The notes under the pieces are model-generated. The model did not search any database, had not been told where the DNA came from, and was given only the letters and a program-made list of their open reading frames with translations. Shown piece after piece: positions 12,649 to 24,700 of a stretch of 64,000 nt of DNA (position 1 is its first letter; each line of letters opens with the position of its first letter). A program made the translations under genes and the position numbers. Origin of the DNA: Arion vulgaris (taxonomy: Eukaryota; Mollusca; Gastropoda; Stylommatophora; Arionidae); the NCBI GenBank assembly GCA_020796225.1, contig CM036759.1:25963813-26027812 (forward strand), read 5' to 3'.

Positions 12649-12796
12649 GAAGTCCTCCATGTGGCAGACGTGGACATGCAGCTTGCAGCTGCTACGGCTT
12701 TTCTGCAGATACTGGAGAAGAAACTGGTTACAGTAGATGAGTACAGGAAGACATTCTTGCAAACAGTTCTCAGTTCTGTAGACAATAAAAATGAAG
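12649..12796 (+). CDS. PPP4R4: PPP4R4 exon 1 of window (148 bp)
   Basis: Acceptor TTGTCTTACAG, donor GAAG|GTAAGT. The frame starts GAA GTC CTC and ends in phase 1. It reads [18 protein letters not shown] ... [19 protein letters not shown], the HEAT helix pair that in vertebrate PPP4R4 reads EALHVAGVEMQLTAAMSF. The open frame extends past the donor, but that extension (to 13020) is intronic and lysine-rich by composition. Confidence 0.93.
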
Positions 12797-15700
12797 GTAA
12801 GTCAGCTTCTCTCACATATCTAAATGTCGGCCAACGTTTCTGCTGTTCTAAAGTTTTGTTTTTAAAATCACACAGCAAAAAAACAAAAAAAAATTATAAA
12901 AACTGGAAAGTATATTCAGCAAAACACAAAGTTTATGTGTTGATAAATTCCTTTGACATTAACAAGCACAGAGAAAAGCGTAATGTAGCCAATAAGATAG
13001 TATCAGAAAGTAATGTTTAGCTCGTTTAATATAATGACTGGTCCGGCCATAGAGCGGTGTTCAACTAGTATTTTAATAACGTATTATAAATAATGTGTGT
13101 CTGTAGCTCAAGCGGTAGTGAGCACGATCAAAACCCAAGCGTACCTGGTTCAAACCCCACGGTGGGCAAATTTGGAAGCAAATTCGTTTCCGTGGAATTT
13201 TTTCAAAAGGTAAAATATACCTCACCGTTCAGAAAGCAATGGCAAACTACTGAACGTATAAGTGGTGCCTAGAAAATCGACGACTCGTTTACTGTGGTTG
13301 ATGTCTACGTCCTGTAAAGGATATGCCACGATTTTCATTTCATTATAAATATATTGTTATAAGTATCGGTGGACCACAGAAATAATAGGCAGAGAAAGAC
13401 ACTATTTACGAAGCTATAAATCTCTATCTATAAATCCTGTTCTATAAATCTCTCCTGACACTGTGAGACAAAACAGGATGGAGGGGAAAGATCATGGATG
13501 GGGAAGATGAAGAGTCCTGGAGGGGAAGATGAATGTCCTGGAGGGGAAGATGAATGAGTCCTGGAGGGGAAGATGAATGAGTCCTGGAGGGGAAGATGAA
13601 TTGAGTCCTGGAGGGGAAGATGAATGAGTCCTGGAGGGGAAGATGAATGAGTCCTGGAGGGGAAGATGAATGAGTCCTGGAGGGGAAGATGAATGAGTCC
13701 TGGAGGGGAAGATGAATGAGTCCTGGAGGGGAAGATGAATGAGTCCTGGAGGGGAAGATGAATGAGTCCTGGAGGGGAAGATGAATGAGTCCTGGAGGGA
13801 AGATGAATGAGTCCTGGGGGAAGATGAATGAGTCCTGGAGGGAAGATGAATGAGTCCTGAGGGAAGATGAATGAGTCCTGGAGGGGAAGATGAATGAGTC
13901 CTGGAGGGAAGATGAAGAGCCTGGTGGGGAAAATCCGACAGTCGGGAAGGAAAAGTCCAACAACAGTCGTGGAGGAAGATAAAGTCTGGATGAAAGTAAA
14001 ACGTCCGTGGAAGGAAAAGTCCAACAACAGTCGTGGAAGGAAAAGTCCGCACAGTCGTGAGAAGGAAGGATATCCACGATTTCATTCTGGAAAATAAGTT
14101 AAAGTCATGTGGAAGGGAAAAGTCCAACAACAAAGATCTGATAGAAGCAAAATCCTACAACAGTGTGGAGAAAGTCACACAGTCTGGAAGGGAAAGTCAC
14201 AAAGTCTGGAAGGGAAAAGTAACAGTCGTGGAAGGGAAATGAATACAAGTCTGGAGGGAAGATGAAGAGTCCAACAGAAGTCGGGAAGATGAATAGTCCT
14301 GGAGGGAAGAAAAGTCCTGGAGGGAAAAGTCCAAGAATAGTCCTGGAGGGAAGATAAAGTCCAGAAAAGAGTCCTGGAAGGGAAGAAAGAGTCCTGAGAA
14401 AACAGTCCTGGAAGGGAAAAAGTCCTGGAGGAAATGAAGAGTCCTGGGGAAGGAAAGTCCAACAGTGTGGAAGGGAAAGTCCACAAGTCGTGGAAGGGAA
14501 AAGTCCAACAACAGTCGTGGAAGGGAAAAAGTCCAACAACAGTCGTGGAAGGGAAAAGTCCAACAACAGTCGTGGAAGGGAAAAGTCCAACAACAGTCGT
14601 GGAAGGGAAAAGTCCAACAACAGTCGTGGAAGGGAAAAAGTCCAACAACAGTCGTGGAAGGGAAAAGTCCAACAACAGTCGTGGAAGGGAAAAGTCCAAC
14701 AACAGTCGTGGAAGGGAAAAGTCCAACAACAGTCGTGGAAGGGAAAAGTCCAACAACAGTCGTGGAAGGGAAAAGTCCAACAACAGTCGTGGAAGGGAAA
14801 AGTCCAACAACAGTCGTGGAAGGGAAAAGTCCAACAACAGTCGTGGAAGGGAAAAAGTCCAACAACAGTCGTGGAAGGGAAAAAGTCCAACAACAGTCGT
14901 GGAAGGGAAAAAGTCCAACAACAGTCGTGGAAGGGAAAAGTCCAACAACAGTCGTGGAAGGGAAAAGTCCAACAACAGTGTGGAGGGAAGTCCAACAACA
15001 GTCGTGGAAGGGAAAAGTCCAACAACAGTCGTGGAAGGGAAAAGTCCAACAACAGTCGTGGAAGGGAAAAGTCCAACAACAGTCGTGGAAGGGAAAAGTC
15101 CAACAACAGTCGTGGAAGGGAAAAGTCCAACAACAGTCGTGGAAGGGAAAAGTCCAACAACAGTCGTGGAAGGGAAAAAGTCCAACAACAGTCGTGGAAG
15201 GGAAAAGTCCAACAACAGTCGTGGGAAGGAAAGTCCAACAACAGTCGTGGAAGGGAAAAGTCCAACAACAGTCGTGGAAGGGAAAAGTCCAACAACAGTC
15301 GTGGAAGGGAAAAGTCCAACAACAGTCGTGGAAGGGAAAAGTCCAACAACAGTCGTGGAAGGGAAAAGTCCAACAACAGTCGTGGAAGGGAAAAAGTCCA
15401 ACAACAGTCGTGGAAGGGAAAAAGTCCAACAGTTATGAAGTAGAAACATTTTACAGAGAGGTTAAGAACTGAAGAGACTATGGCAAAAGCTGTCAACAGT
15501 GTATAAGAAATCCCATGTATCAGTTGTAGAGGATGAAATCCCATGTATCAGTTGAGGACGAAATCCCATGTATCAGTTGAGGACGAAATCCCATGTATCA
15601 GTTGAGGACGAAATCCCATGTATCAGTTGAGGACGAAATACCATGTATCAGTTGAGGACGAAATCCCATGTATCAGTTGTAGAGGACGAAATCCCATGTA

Positions 15701-18700
15701 TCAGTTGTAGAGGACGTCTCTCAGTGCAAATTTGTCTTACTAATCTTCTCATGTGTCACTGCCATGTAGTTTAGTTTTTACCCACTTTATATAGAAACAC
15801 TTAACATATTCTCGTCATTGCTATGCTAACACAGAACACATTACAGAACACATAAGAAATAGAAATGATTAACATTCAACATTTTAATTGATGGTTTCAG
15901 ATGTAGCCAATGCTTGGCTGGAAACACTACTAAATTGTATTGATCTTCTACCCGTGGATGTTGTGAAGAAAGATGTAAGTAAAATATGTGCTACAAATTT
16001 AATATTGCTTGATCAGAAATTCATGCATTTTTTGGTGCAGTGGCATGATTGAATATTTTCTGCGCTTCAGAAACATTTTGTACTGTTCAGATACTAGACT
16101 TGCTTATTCTGTCATACTAGACTTGCAGTCTGATCTGATCTGAGGGCATGTGTCGTAGAGTACTCAGTTTACTCCCTAGTGGAGACATCAGGATATTTTC
16201 CCAGAGATTCCTGATCTCAGTGTAAGTAAGATCTAGTGTCTAGTCCTATCAGAAACGGACGATAAAACGTAGGTCCCATTTTCAAGTTGAGCACGTAAAA
16301 AGAACTCTTGGTAGTTCAAAATAGAAAAGAACAGGCTGGAAAGCCACAGCCCAGACAAAATTCATTAGAAAGATTAAAAAATAAAATTCCTTCAAAATAT
16401 TTTCACCATCTTCTAAATTACATTGGAGACCCTCGCTGGCGCTGCAGATTTCGTGCACTGCCAATGAGATCTTCCTGTGTAAGAAAGAGATAGGAGCACA
16501 CATCATTACTCACTAAAGTGCAACGATGATTGTCCTGTCAATCATTCAGTCTGTATTAGCAAATAGTGGACATTTATTATCTTCTAAAGTGAAAAGTATA
16601 TTTGCCTATAGTTCCTATATTTCATTTGTTTAATACACATCTCATCCATCTTTATATTTCTCATCTTTTCGTTCGTGAAATTTCAAGATATATTATGTAA
16701 TAGTTAGATTTCAGGTAATGTATATATATATATATATAGATATATGTTCGTGTGGGCACCTCTGTTGCTAGCGGAAAAATTTTTTCCCGTTGATTTGTTA
16801 TGAATGGTAAAAACAAACCTCACTGTTCAGAAAGCAATGGCAAACTACTGAACGTTTAAGTGATGTTTAGAAAATCAACGACTCGTTTACTGTGGTTGAT
16901 GGTGACAAACTATAAAGGACATACCACGAATTTCATTCATATATCGTTAATATTGTCTGTAAAGCAATATCATATTGATAACTCTCTGCCAAGCTATGTA
17001 ACCTATCAACATTTTCTCCATCAAAGTCATGTTACCATTCTGATATATGCTCATATTTCATCAAAATACAAAAAATCATACACCACATTCAAATAGTTTA
17101 CACATTTTCAGATTCTTCATGGAGAAGATTATGTATGTATTAGCGGATGTTACCTGTTTTTTTTTTGTTTTAAAAAATTAATTTAAAAAAAAAATTATAT
17201 TGACATTAGTTCCTTGTAGTCATGGCTACCAATAACACTTGCCACATTGTTCTGTTTTGGCTGTCAAGCATTCCTTTAAGATCCATTGTTTTGTTATTGA
17301 TCAGTGATATAATGGATACTGATAACACATTTAGTGTTGCTGTTTTATAACAATTAATTATTGGTTTATAACACTGTTCATATTATTTTGTTCATATTAT
17401 TTCTTGTATAATGATAACTTTGTTATAACAGATCACTCTGTTATAATTAACTCCCGTTAATGATCCTGTTAATCATTTACTTGATTATGCATTAATCAAA
17501 GTTAATTAGAGAGCCGCTGTAGCGTAGTTGTTAGTGAACTCACTTCGCAAGGCTGGTGGTCTGGGTTCAGCTCCCGCATGCGCGTGGAATTTTTCCCGTC
17601 CACGACGGCTCTCAGGTCGACCCAGCCTCAACTGGGTACCAGACATGCTCTGGGAAAGTAAAGGCGGCGGCGTGATGCTGACCACATCACCCATCGTGTG
17701 CCGATGGTCAATGAAAAATACAGTCCTAACACTGTATTGACCACGAGGTATGAAAGGGTTCCTTAAAGTTAATTAAAGATGGACCTCAGAAATAACAGAG
17801 CGCGAAAAACACTTGTTTATGAAGCGCGCATAAAAACCCATTATATAAATCTCTTCTTATCCTGACTCCGTGAGACAAAACAAGTTTTGAGAAAAGAAGA
17901 AAAAGAAAGATGATTATGCATTACTAAAAATAGTCTAAAGCTGGAGAATTGACTTCATTGCACTGGGTTTTTTCTCCTTATGGCTCCAATATGTGCATTA
18001 CTACTTCTGTGTTATGTTTTATGTTGCTGTAAAAGTTACACATTTTGTGCTGTTCTGTTAAAATACTGACCTTTCGGGGGTCTCTGTGGGTAAGTAGTGG
18101 TTAAGCCTTTGCCGTGTGTTCCAAAGATAGTGGGTTATAATCCGGATCACGCCGTTCTGGTGGGTTATAATCCAGATCACGCCGTTCTGTTCGCAAGTGC
18201 ATTTATTTCCAGAGACCCCCTAGGATTGTTGCTGGAGCTAAGTAGTTTGTGCTTTGTGCAATACTCTTCTATATGGGAATAACAATCTAGTGCAATGAAG
18301 TCAATCCTTGGTATCTAGACCCTGTATTACTGACTTTGATATGCATATAAATTACTGACTTGCTGTTTATAAGTATGACAGTTGAGTTGGAAGTATTTTC
18401 TACTGACTTTGATATGCATATAAATTACTGACTTGTTGTTTATAGGTATGACACTTGAGTTGGGAATATTTTCTACAGACATTATATCATATTTCACTAA
18501 CAATGTGATGATATGTAATCGCATTGATGATGCTCTCTTGTTATTATAGTATCATCATTATAAGTCCCAACACTAACTTAGTAAATTTTATAGTAATTAT
18601 TAGTGTTATTTCCATCAAAGTAAACGAGGAACTATTACAGAAAATGCAATTATTTAAACATATAAGATGTCAGATACCATACAATGTGAGAATTATAAAA

Positions 18701-21700
18701 ATATTTAAAAAATAAGTTAGTCCAAAACAGCACTCAGAAACTGAAAAGCCATTCATTTGAATAAGATTTGTCATTGAGTCTGATGGACAATTCTATATAA
18801 TGTTTTCATTGACAGTTGGACAGATAATTCTACAAAATGTTACACATTAGATTGTTGTAGTTGACTGTTACACATTAGATTGTTCTAGTTGACTGTTACA
18901 CTAGATTGTTCTAGTTGACTGTTACACTTGATTGTCTAGTTGACTGGTACACGTTAGATTGTTCTAGTTGACTTACACGTTAGATTGTTCTAGTTGACTG
19001 TTACACGTTAGATTGTTCTAGTTGACTGTTACACGTTAGATTGATTGTTCTAGTTGACTGTTACACGTTAGATTGTTCTAGTTGACTGTTACACGTTAGA
19101 TTGTTCTAGTTGACTGTTACACGTTAGATTGATTGTTCTAGTTGACTGTTACACGTTAGATAGTTCTAGTTGACTGTTACACGTTAGATTGTTCTAGTTG
19201 ACTGTTACCGTGATGTTCTAGTGACTGTTACACGTTAGGATTGTTCTAGTTGACTGTTACACTAGATTGTTCTAGTTATTGTTACACTTAGTTGTTCTGT
19301 TTGGTTCGAGTGTTCTAATTTATATCTTCTCAGTATAATCATGTTTGGTTACTATGTTTCTGTTTTTCATAGTTTATTTTCTTACAAATACATTTCAGGT
19401 TTTGTCAATAGCTGTTAACAAGGGACAACTTTGTCAGACCGTACAGGCCAGACTATCCTGTTGTAAAATTCTGGGCAAAGTGTCTTCCAAATTTGATAAT
19501 ATTGTGTAAGTATTGTCAGTTTTTTTCCAACATATTTGATGATGATGATGGTAATTAATACTCAATAGATGAAGTACCATCTCCACAGGAAAGATTAGCA
19601 ATATTTATCTTAGGCTTATTCCTCTTCGCTCCTTGTGGAGCATTGGGCCTCAACAGTTCTCCACTTTTCTTGATCTATGGTTGTTTTCTTGATGGCTTAC
19701 AAGGATAGTCCAGCAACCTTCTGTTTCTCAAGAAGACTTCAGGTCTGTTTGGTATGTCCCCTTTTCCGGTTCCACTCAAATGTTTGTCTAGTGACACTCA
19801 ACTGTTGTCTTCCACAGGGTATACCCAACCCATCGCCATTTTTCCCTCTTATCATGGGTTATCAGGGGTTTCCATCTTGTTTTTATTATGTTTATTATCC
19901 ACAAGTCTGTGTTTGCCACTCTGTCATACCATCTCAATCTAAAAACGCACAGAAGACATTTATCAACAAAAGTATGAATCTTTTTTTTATATTTAACTTG
20001 ACTTGCCACGTTTCTGGGCCACACAAAAAAGATTTCACATCCAGCTTTATTTTTAGCAGAGATGGCAGTAGATTTCAATGCTCTGCAGGAGATCAAAGGC
20101 TTGTCGATCTTTCCTAATCCTGGCATTAATGTCCTCATTTGTAGCTCCTGATTGGCTGATCTTTCTTCCAAGGTAGAGCAATACTAGTGCTCCCTTCATA
20201 TTGTATTTCTTGCAATGATAGTGCACTCAAAGTCTTACTCTGTATGTCTGTCATAATGTTGCTTTCATCTCCTCTCTTCATTATAGTTTCTATTACATTG
20301 TTATGTCTTTAATGTGTGCAATGTCTTTTTATGTGTCTAATATTTGATGTCTTAACTCTTTCACTCACTAATGTTTTCTTACCTCTGAACGCATTTATCT
20401 TGCAATGTATACTGAATTATCCAGTAGACTGGCTTTGCAGGATATTGAAAAATACTACAAGACAGTATATAAGCTCAGAACGATAAAGGGGTTAAAGCAC
20501 AGAATACCAATTTAAAAAAATTGTAATGCGTTTTTCACAGAAGATTAACAAAGAAAGATATTTGCAAATTAAAGCTTTAAGAAAGAAGTCTTTACATTTT
20601 GTGTGTTTGTTTGTTTGTTTGATCTTGCACAAGCTTCTTTCACATTCATGTTATGTGTGAAAGTACTGTACTTCTATGCTAAATTATGAGTGGCTTAGTT
20701 TGTGCACATTTCTTTTTGAAGGGTTAAAAATGATGTCCTGCCAGTTGTTTTGTCATTGTGTGGAGATGTTGAGTATGAAGTGAGGGCATGCATGTGTCAA
20801 AGACTGGATGTTGTAGCTAACGGACTTGGGTGAGTATTCATGTCAATTTATAAGTCTAATAATTATAATTATTACAATAAGAAAAGTGTGAAGCAATTGT
20901 TTAGCCACAATGCAGCAGTAGTGAGAAAAATGTCATTCATTTTAACCAAGTATGTATCTGTGGACAGCATGTAGCAAAATAATTCATGGCTGTGGAATTT
21001 CCCTACAGAAACATTCCTTGTTTGACCTCACGGTAAGGTCAAACGTTTTTCTGTTGGTGAGAAAATAAAAGTGATCTGCACATGTGCAGCGGAGTAGCCT
21101 CTTGCAAGCTGTCTTAATTCCTCTACCTAATGATTGATTTATTGATTGGACTATCATTGCATTTCGGTGAATAACTATGTGTGCTTCATCTTTTTTTTTT
21201 TCCACACATGAATATTCCATCGACATTACATGAACTCCATAACACCAGCTAGAGTCTCCGATGTAATTTTGGAAGATGGTTACAATTATTTGCAGAAATT
21301 TTATTTTAAACTTGTTTTATAAATGAATTTTTGCCCAGGCAGTGACTTTACAGCCTTCTCTTATCAATTTTTAACTGCCAAAGGTTTTTTTTTATGTGCT
21401 CAACTTGAACACAGAATCTGAAGTTTTATTGTCCGTCTCTGATAGGACTAGGAACTCGACCTTACCTACAGTAAGATCAGGGATCTCCAGAAAATATTCC
21501 AACGGAAACAAACCGAGTACCTTTTTCAAGCAGAGGCAGTACCCTCCCTATGCCTCTGCATGATAGAATCCCCCAGCGTACTCTTGGAAAATGAGAACAA
21601 AGCGCTGTAAGAAAATTGCTTTTTTTTTTTATATTTATGTGTATATAATTTGTCCTTTGATGTTGTGTGTTTGTACATGAAACATTCTTGTTAGTGTACA

Positions 21701-24700
21701 ACAATGTGCAGGTTATTATTGTACATGTATAGATTATGTAATAATATAGAGATGGCAGCAGTTCCAATTGTTAAACAACAAAGAAAACATTCTGCTTCAG
21801 TAAGTTATCACTTTTTTTAAAATTTGCCTTGTTCAGATTGTGTGCACAGCCTTCTACATTTATTAACATGGTCTAGTAGAGACAGCTTTCTCATTCTCAA
21901 ATATCTTGTCTTGAGCGGAACTTTGCCACCCTAGCAGTCCTTCTGAATTCTCTCTCTCTCTCTCTCACATAGGCCAGATGTCCCAGCTCTGTTGAAATCG
22001 TCAATTACATCCTGAATCCATCTTCTGTGTTTTTCCTTTTCTCCTTTTTGCTGGGATTCCTCCTTCCATAATGGTCGTCTCCAACCCTTCGTGTCTTTTT
22101 GTATGTTTAAAACACTTCAATTTTCTCATTCTTATTTATAGTAGAAGGTTTAAGTAATTTAGAGCAGAATTAGCGCACCTAGATGAAAAACGTGTCGGAT
22201 GTCAGAATCCACATACTTGTGTAGTTAGGTAACTATTAATTGTGTTTCTCGAGAATCCACATACCTTGGTAGTTTAACTATTTATTGCGTTTCTCCAGAA
22301 TCCACATACCTTTGTAGGTACTTAACTATTTATTGCATTCCTTCAGAATCCACATACCTTGGTAGTTTACCTATTTATTGCATTCCTTCAGAATCCACAT
22401 ACCTTGGTAGTTTACCTATTTATTGCGTTTCTCCAGAATCCACATACCTTTGTAGGTACTTAACTATTTATTGCATTCCTTCAGAATCCACATACCTTGG
22501 TAGTTTACCTATTTATTGCATTCCTCCAGAATATATATACCATGGTAGTTAACTATTTATTGCATTCCTTCAGAATCCACATACCTTGGTAGTTAAATAT
22601 TGATTGCATTCCTTCAGAATCCACATACCTTGGTAGTTTACCTATTTATTGCATTCCTTCAGAATCCACATACCTTGGTAGTTTACCTATTTATTACATT
22701 TTTCCAAAATCCACATACCTTTGTAGGTACTTAACAATTTATTGTTTCTCCAGAATCCACATACTTTGATAATTAACTTAATGAACTATTTATTGTGTTC
22801 CTTCCAGCTTAGAGTTGACCAAGTCAAAGCTGCTTCCCCAGTTGATAGAACTGTCTGAAGATGAATCCCAGAACGTTATGTGCTCTTGTCTGGAGACAAC
22901 ATCAAATATGATTGCCATGCTAGACAAAGGTAAATAGAAATCATTGTCTGTCTTTGCTCTGTAATCACCATGGAAATTATTAGTGTTTGTTGTTCACAGG
23001 AAACCATTTGCACATACATTATTTGTACGTAGATAGACTGATTCTATTATTCCCAAAACATTGGCTATTGGCAAGTATATGTACTGAATGTGACATGACC
23101 AAGTCTCAGACACTGGAACGAGTTTGAGAATTATGTGTTAAGTTTGGACATGCCAGACAGTGTCGTCTTCGTGGTAGAGAGAGAAGATATAGTAATCAAC
23201 TTCTCATGGGTAAGGTGAGCAAATGGACTTTGGGATGGCTGCTGCAGCAGAGGACAGAGCATGAATGGGAATGCCCAATGTGCCATGACGTCGATCGCAT
23301 AACATAACTGAATTCTGTTGATATTGTAACATTAGAATAAACTTGATTAGATTTACTATGGATCCGCAATATTGCAGTAAAGATTTAACCATAATCTTAG
23401 TCCTTACCTGACATTACAAATTCACTAGTATCTTGTTTCTATGAGATGCGCCAACAGGAATTAAAAGGAGCTTTGCTATTAACATAAAAATTCTCATCGC
23501 CACATTTTCATTATTATTTTCAGAAGCCAATGTCAATGCAATACTTCCAATGGTCAAGGAGTTACTAGAAAAGTCCTTGAACAATGTGGAAACCACCCTT
23601 CCTGTAACTTCCAAGATATTTGGTCAACTTTGTCACAGTTTGTTAGGTAATTTACTATAATCAATGTACTGTATTTTGTAATGCAGTGAGCATGTCATTT
23701 AGATCAAGATAAATTGCTTAGATGAAATGTAGAAACTTGTGTGTTCTGACTTCCAGTGCAGTTTTCATATAACTATATTCCGGTGGGATAACTTCACTAA
23801 TTCCTCTGGAGCTCTTTTTTACAACGATTTTTGCTGTGATAAACTCACTCATTCCTCTATAGCATAGATTCCCAAACTTTTTCGGCCCACCGCCCACTTA
23901 CACAACATAAACTTTGTAACGCCCCGCTTCACATTATAACAGTTTGCCAACGCCCCCTCCCACCCTACATATATACATGCTCTATTTTCTCTTTGACATA
24001 GAAAATTGATATATATTTCTGTAATACATGGTCAATTTTCAAATGATTATGTGCATGAAATAGAACATTGATGAAAAAATGGATCGTGTAAGACGGGCAT
24101 AAGATGAATTAAAATGCAGAATTCAAATTTTTAATGATTATTCAATTGCAAAATCACGAAAATAATTTATATTCAAATATTTATTATTAATTTCTTCTTT
24201 AAGGAGCCACAGACCCCTAATCGCCTGAACACCCCCCAAATTCTTCAGAACCCACAATCGCCCCTCCTGGAAAGCTTCAGCACCCACTGGGGGGTGGTAA
24301 CCGGCCACTTTGGGAAACGCTGCTCTATAGCGACAGTTTAAGTTTAGAATATCTTCATTTGCACTCGAACATGTCCATAAGTAGTCCGAACTCCTTTGCA
24401 ATATCTCCAACAGCGTCCAGCGATTAACCGTACTAGTTTGATGTTGATTGATGAGCCTACTCATATGCCTGTTGTGCTGTTTTTTTCTGGCCACTCCAAT
24501 CTTTAATCCAAGCTTTTGCAGTCTAGCAGTTGATGTGGATTTATTTAAATGAAAATTCTCTTCGTGTCCACACTCTGAGGTTGTTCAGAATGTCAGCTCT
24601 ATCCATTGCCTGACTCCATGATATGTTGGCAGAGTCAGCCAGCATGTCTGCTGACTGCTCTCTCATTGCCATTGACATCCATGTGCCCGGAATGAAGATG

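Noticed and set aside
12797..13020. Extension of exon 1 beyond its donor
   Set aside because: The canonical GTAAGT and the homology end at 12796. The extension is AT-rich and lysine-rich by composition.
13096..13170. Possible tRNA gene
   Set aside because: A and B boxes are present, but the cloverleaf is poor, there is a SINE body downstream and a target-site duplication; it is a SINE head. The same applies at 17509, 18069, 31790-32113 and 58143.
14105..15544. Very long open frames (300-480 codons) in several frames on both strands
   Set aside because: They come from the 27/28-bp array. A near-perfect repeat without stops stays open in many frames. The peptides are simple periodic strings with no family signature.
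24138..24494. A 118-codon - strand gene
   Set aside because: The frame crosses the border of the MITE and the LINE remnant, so it is a chance fusion.
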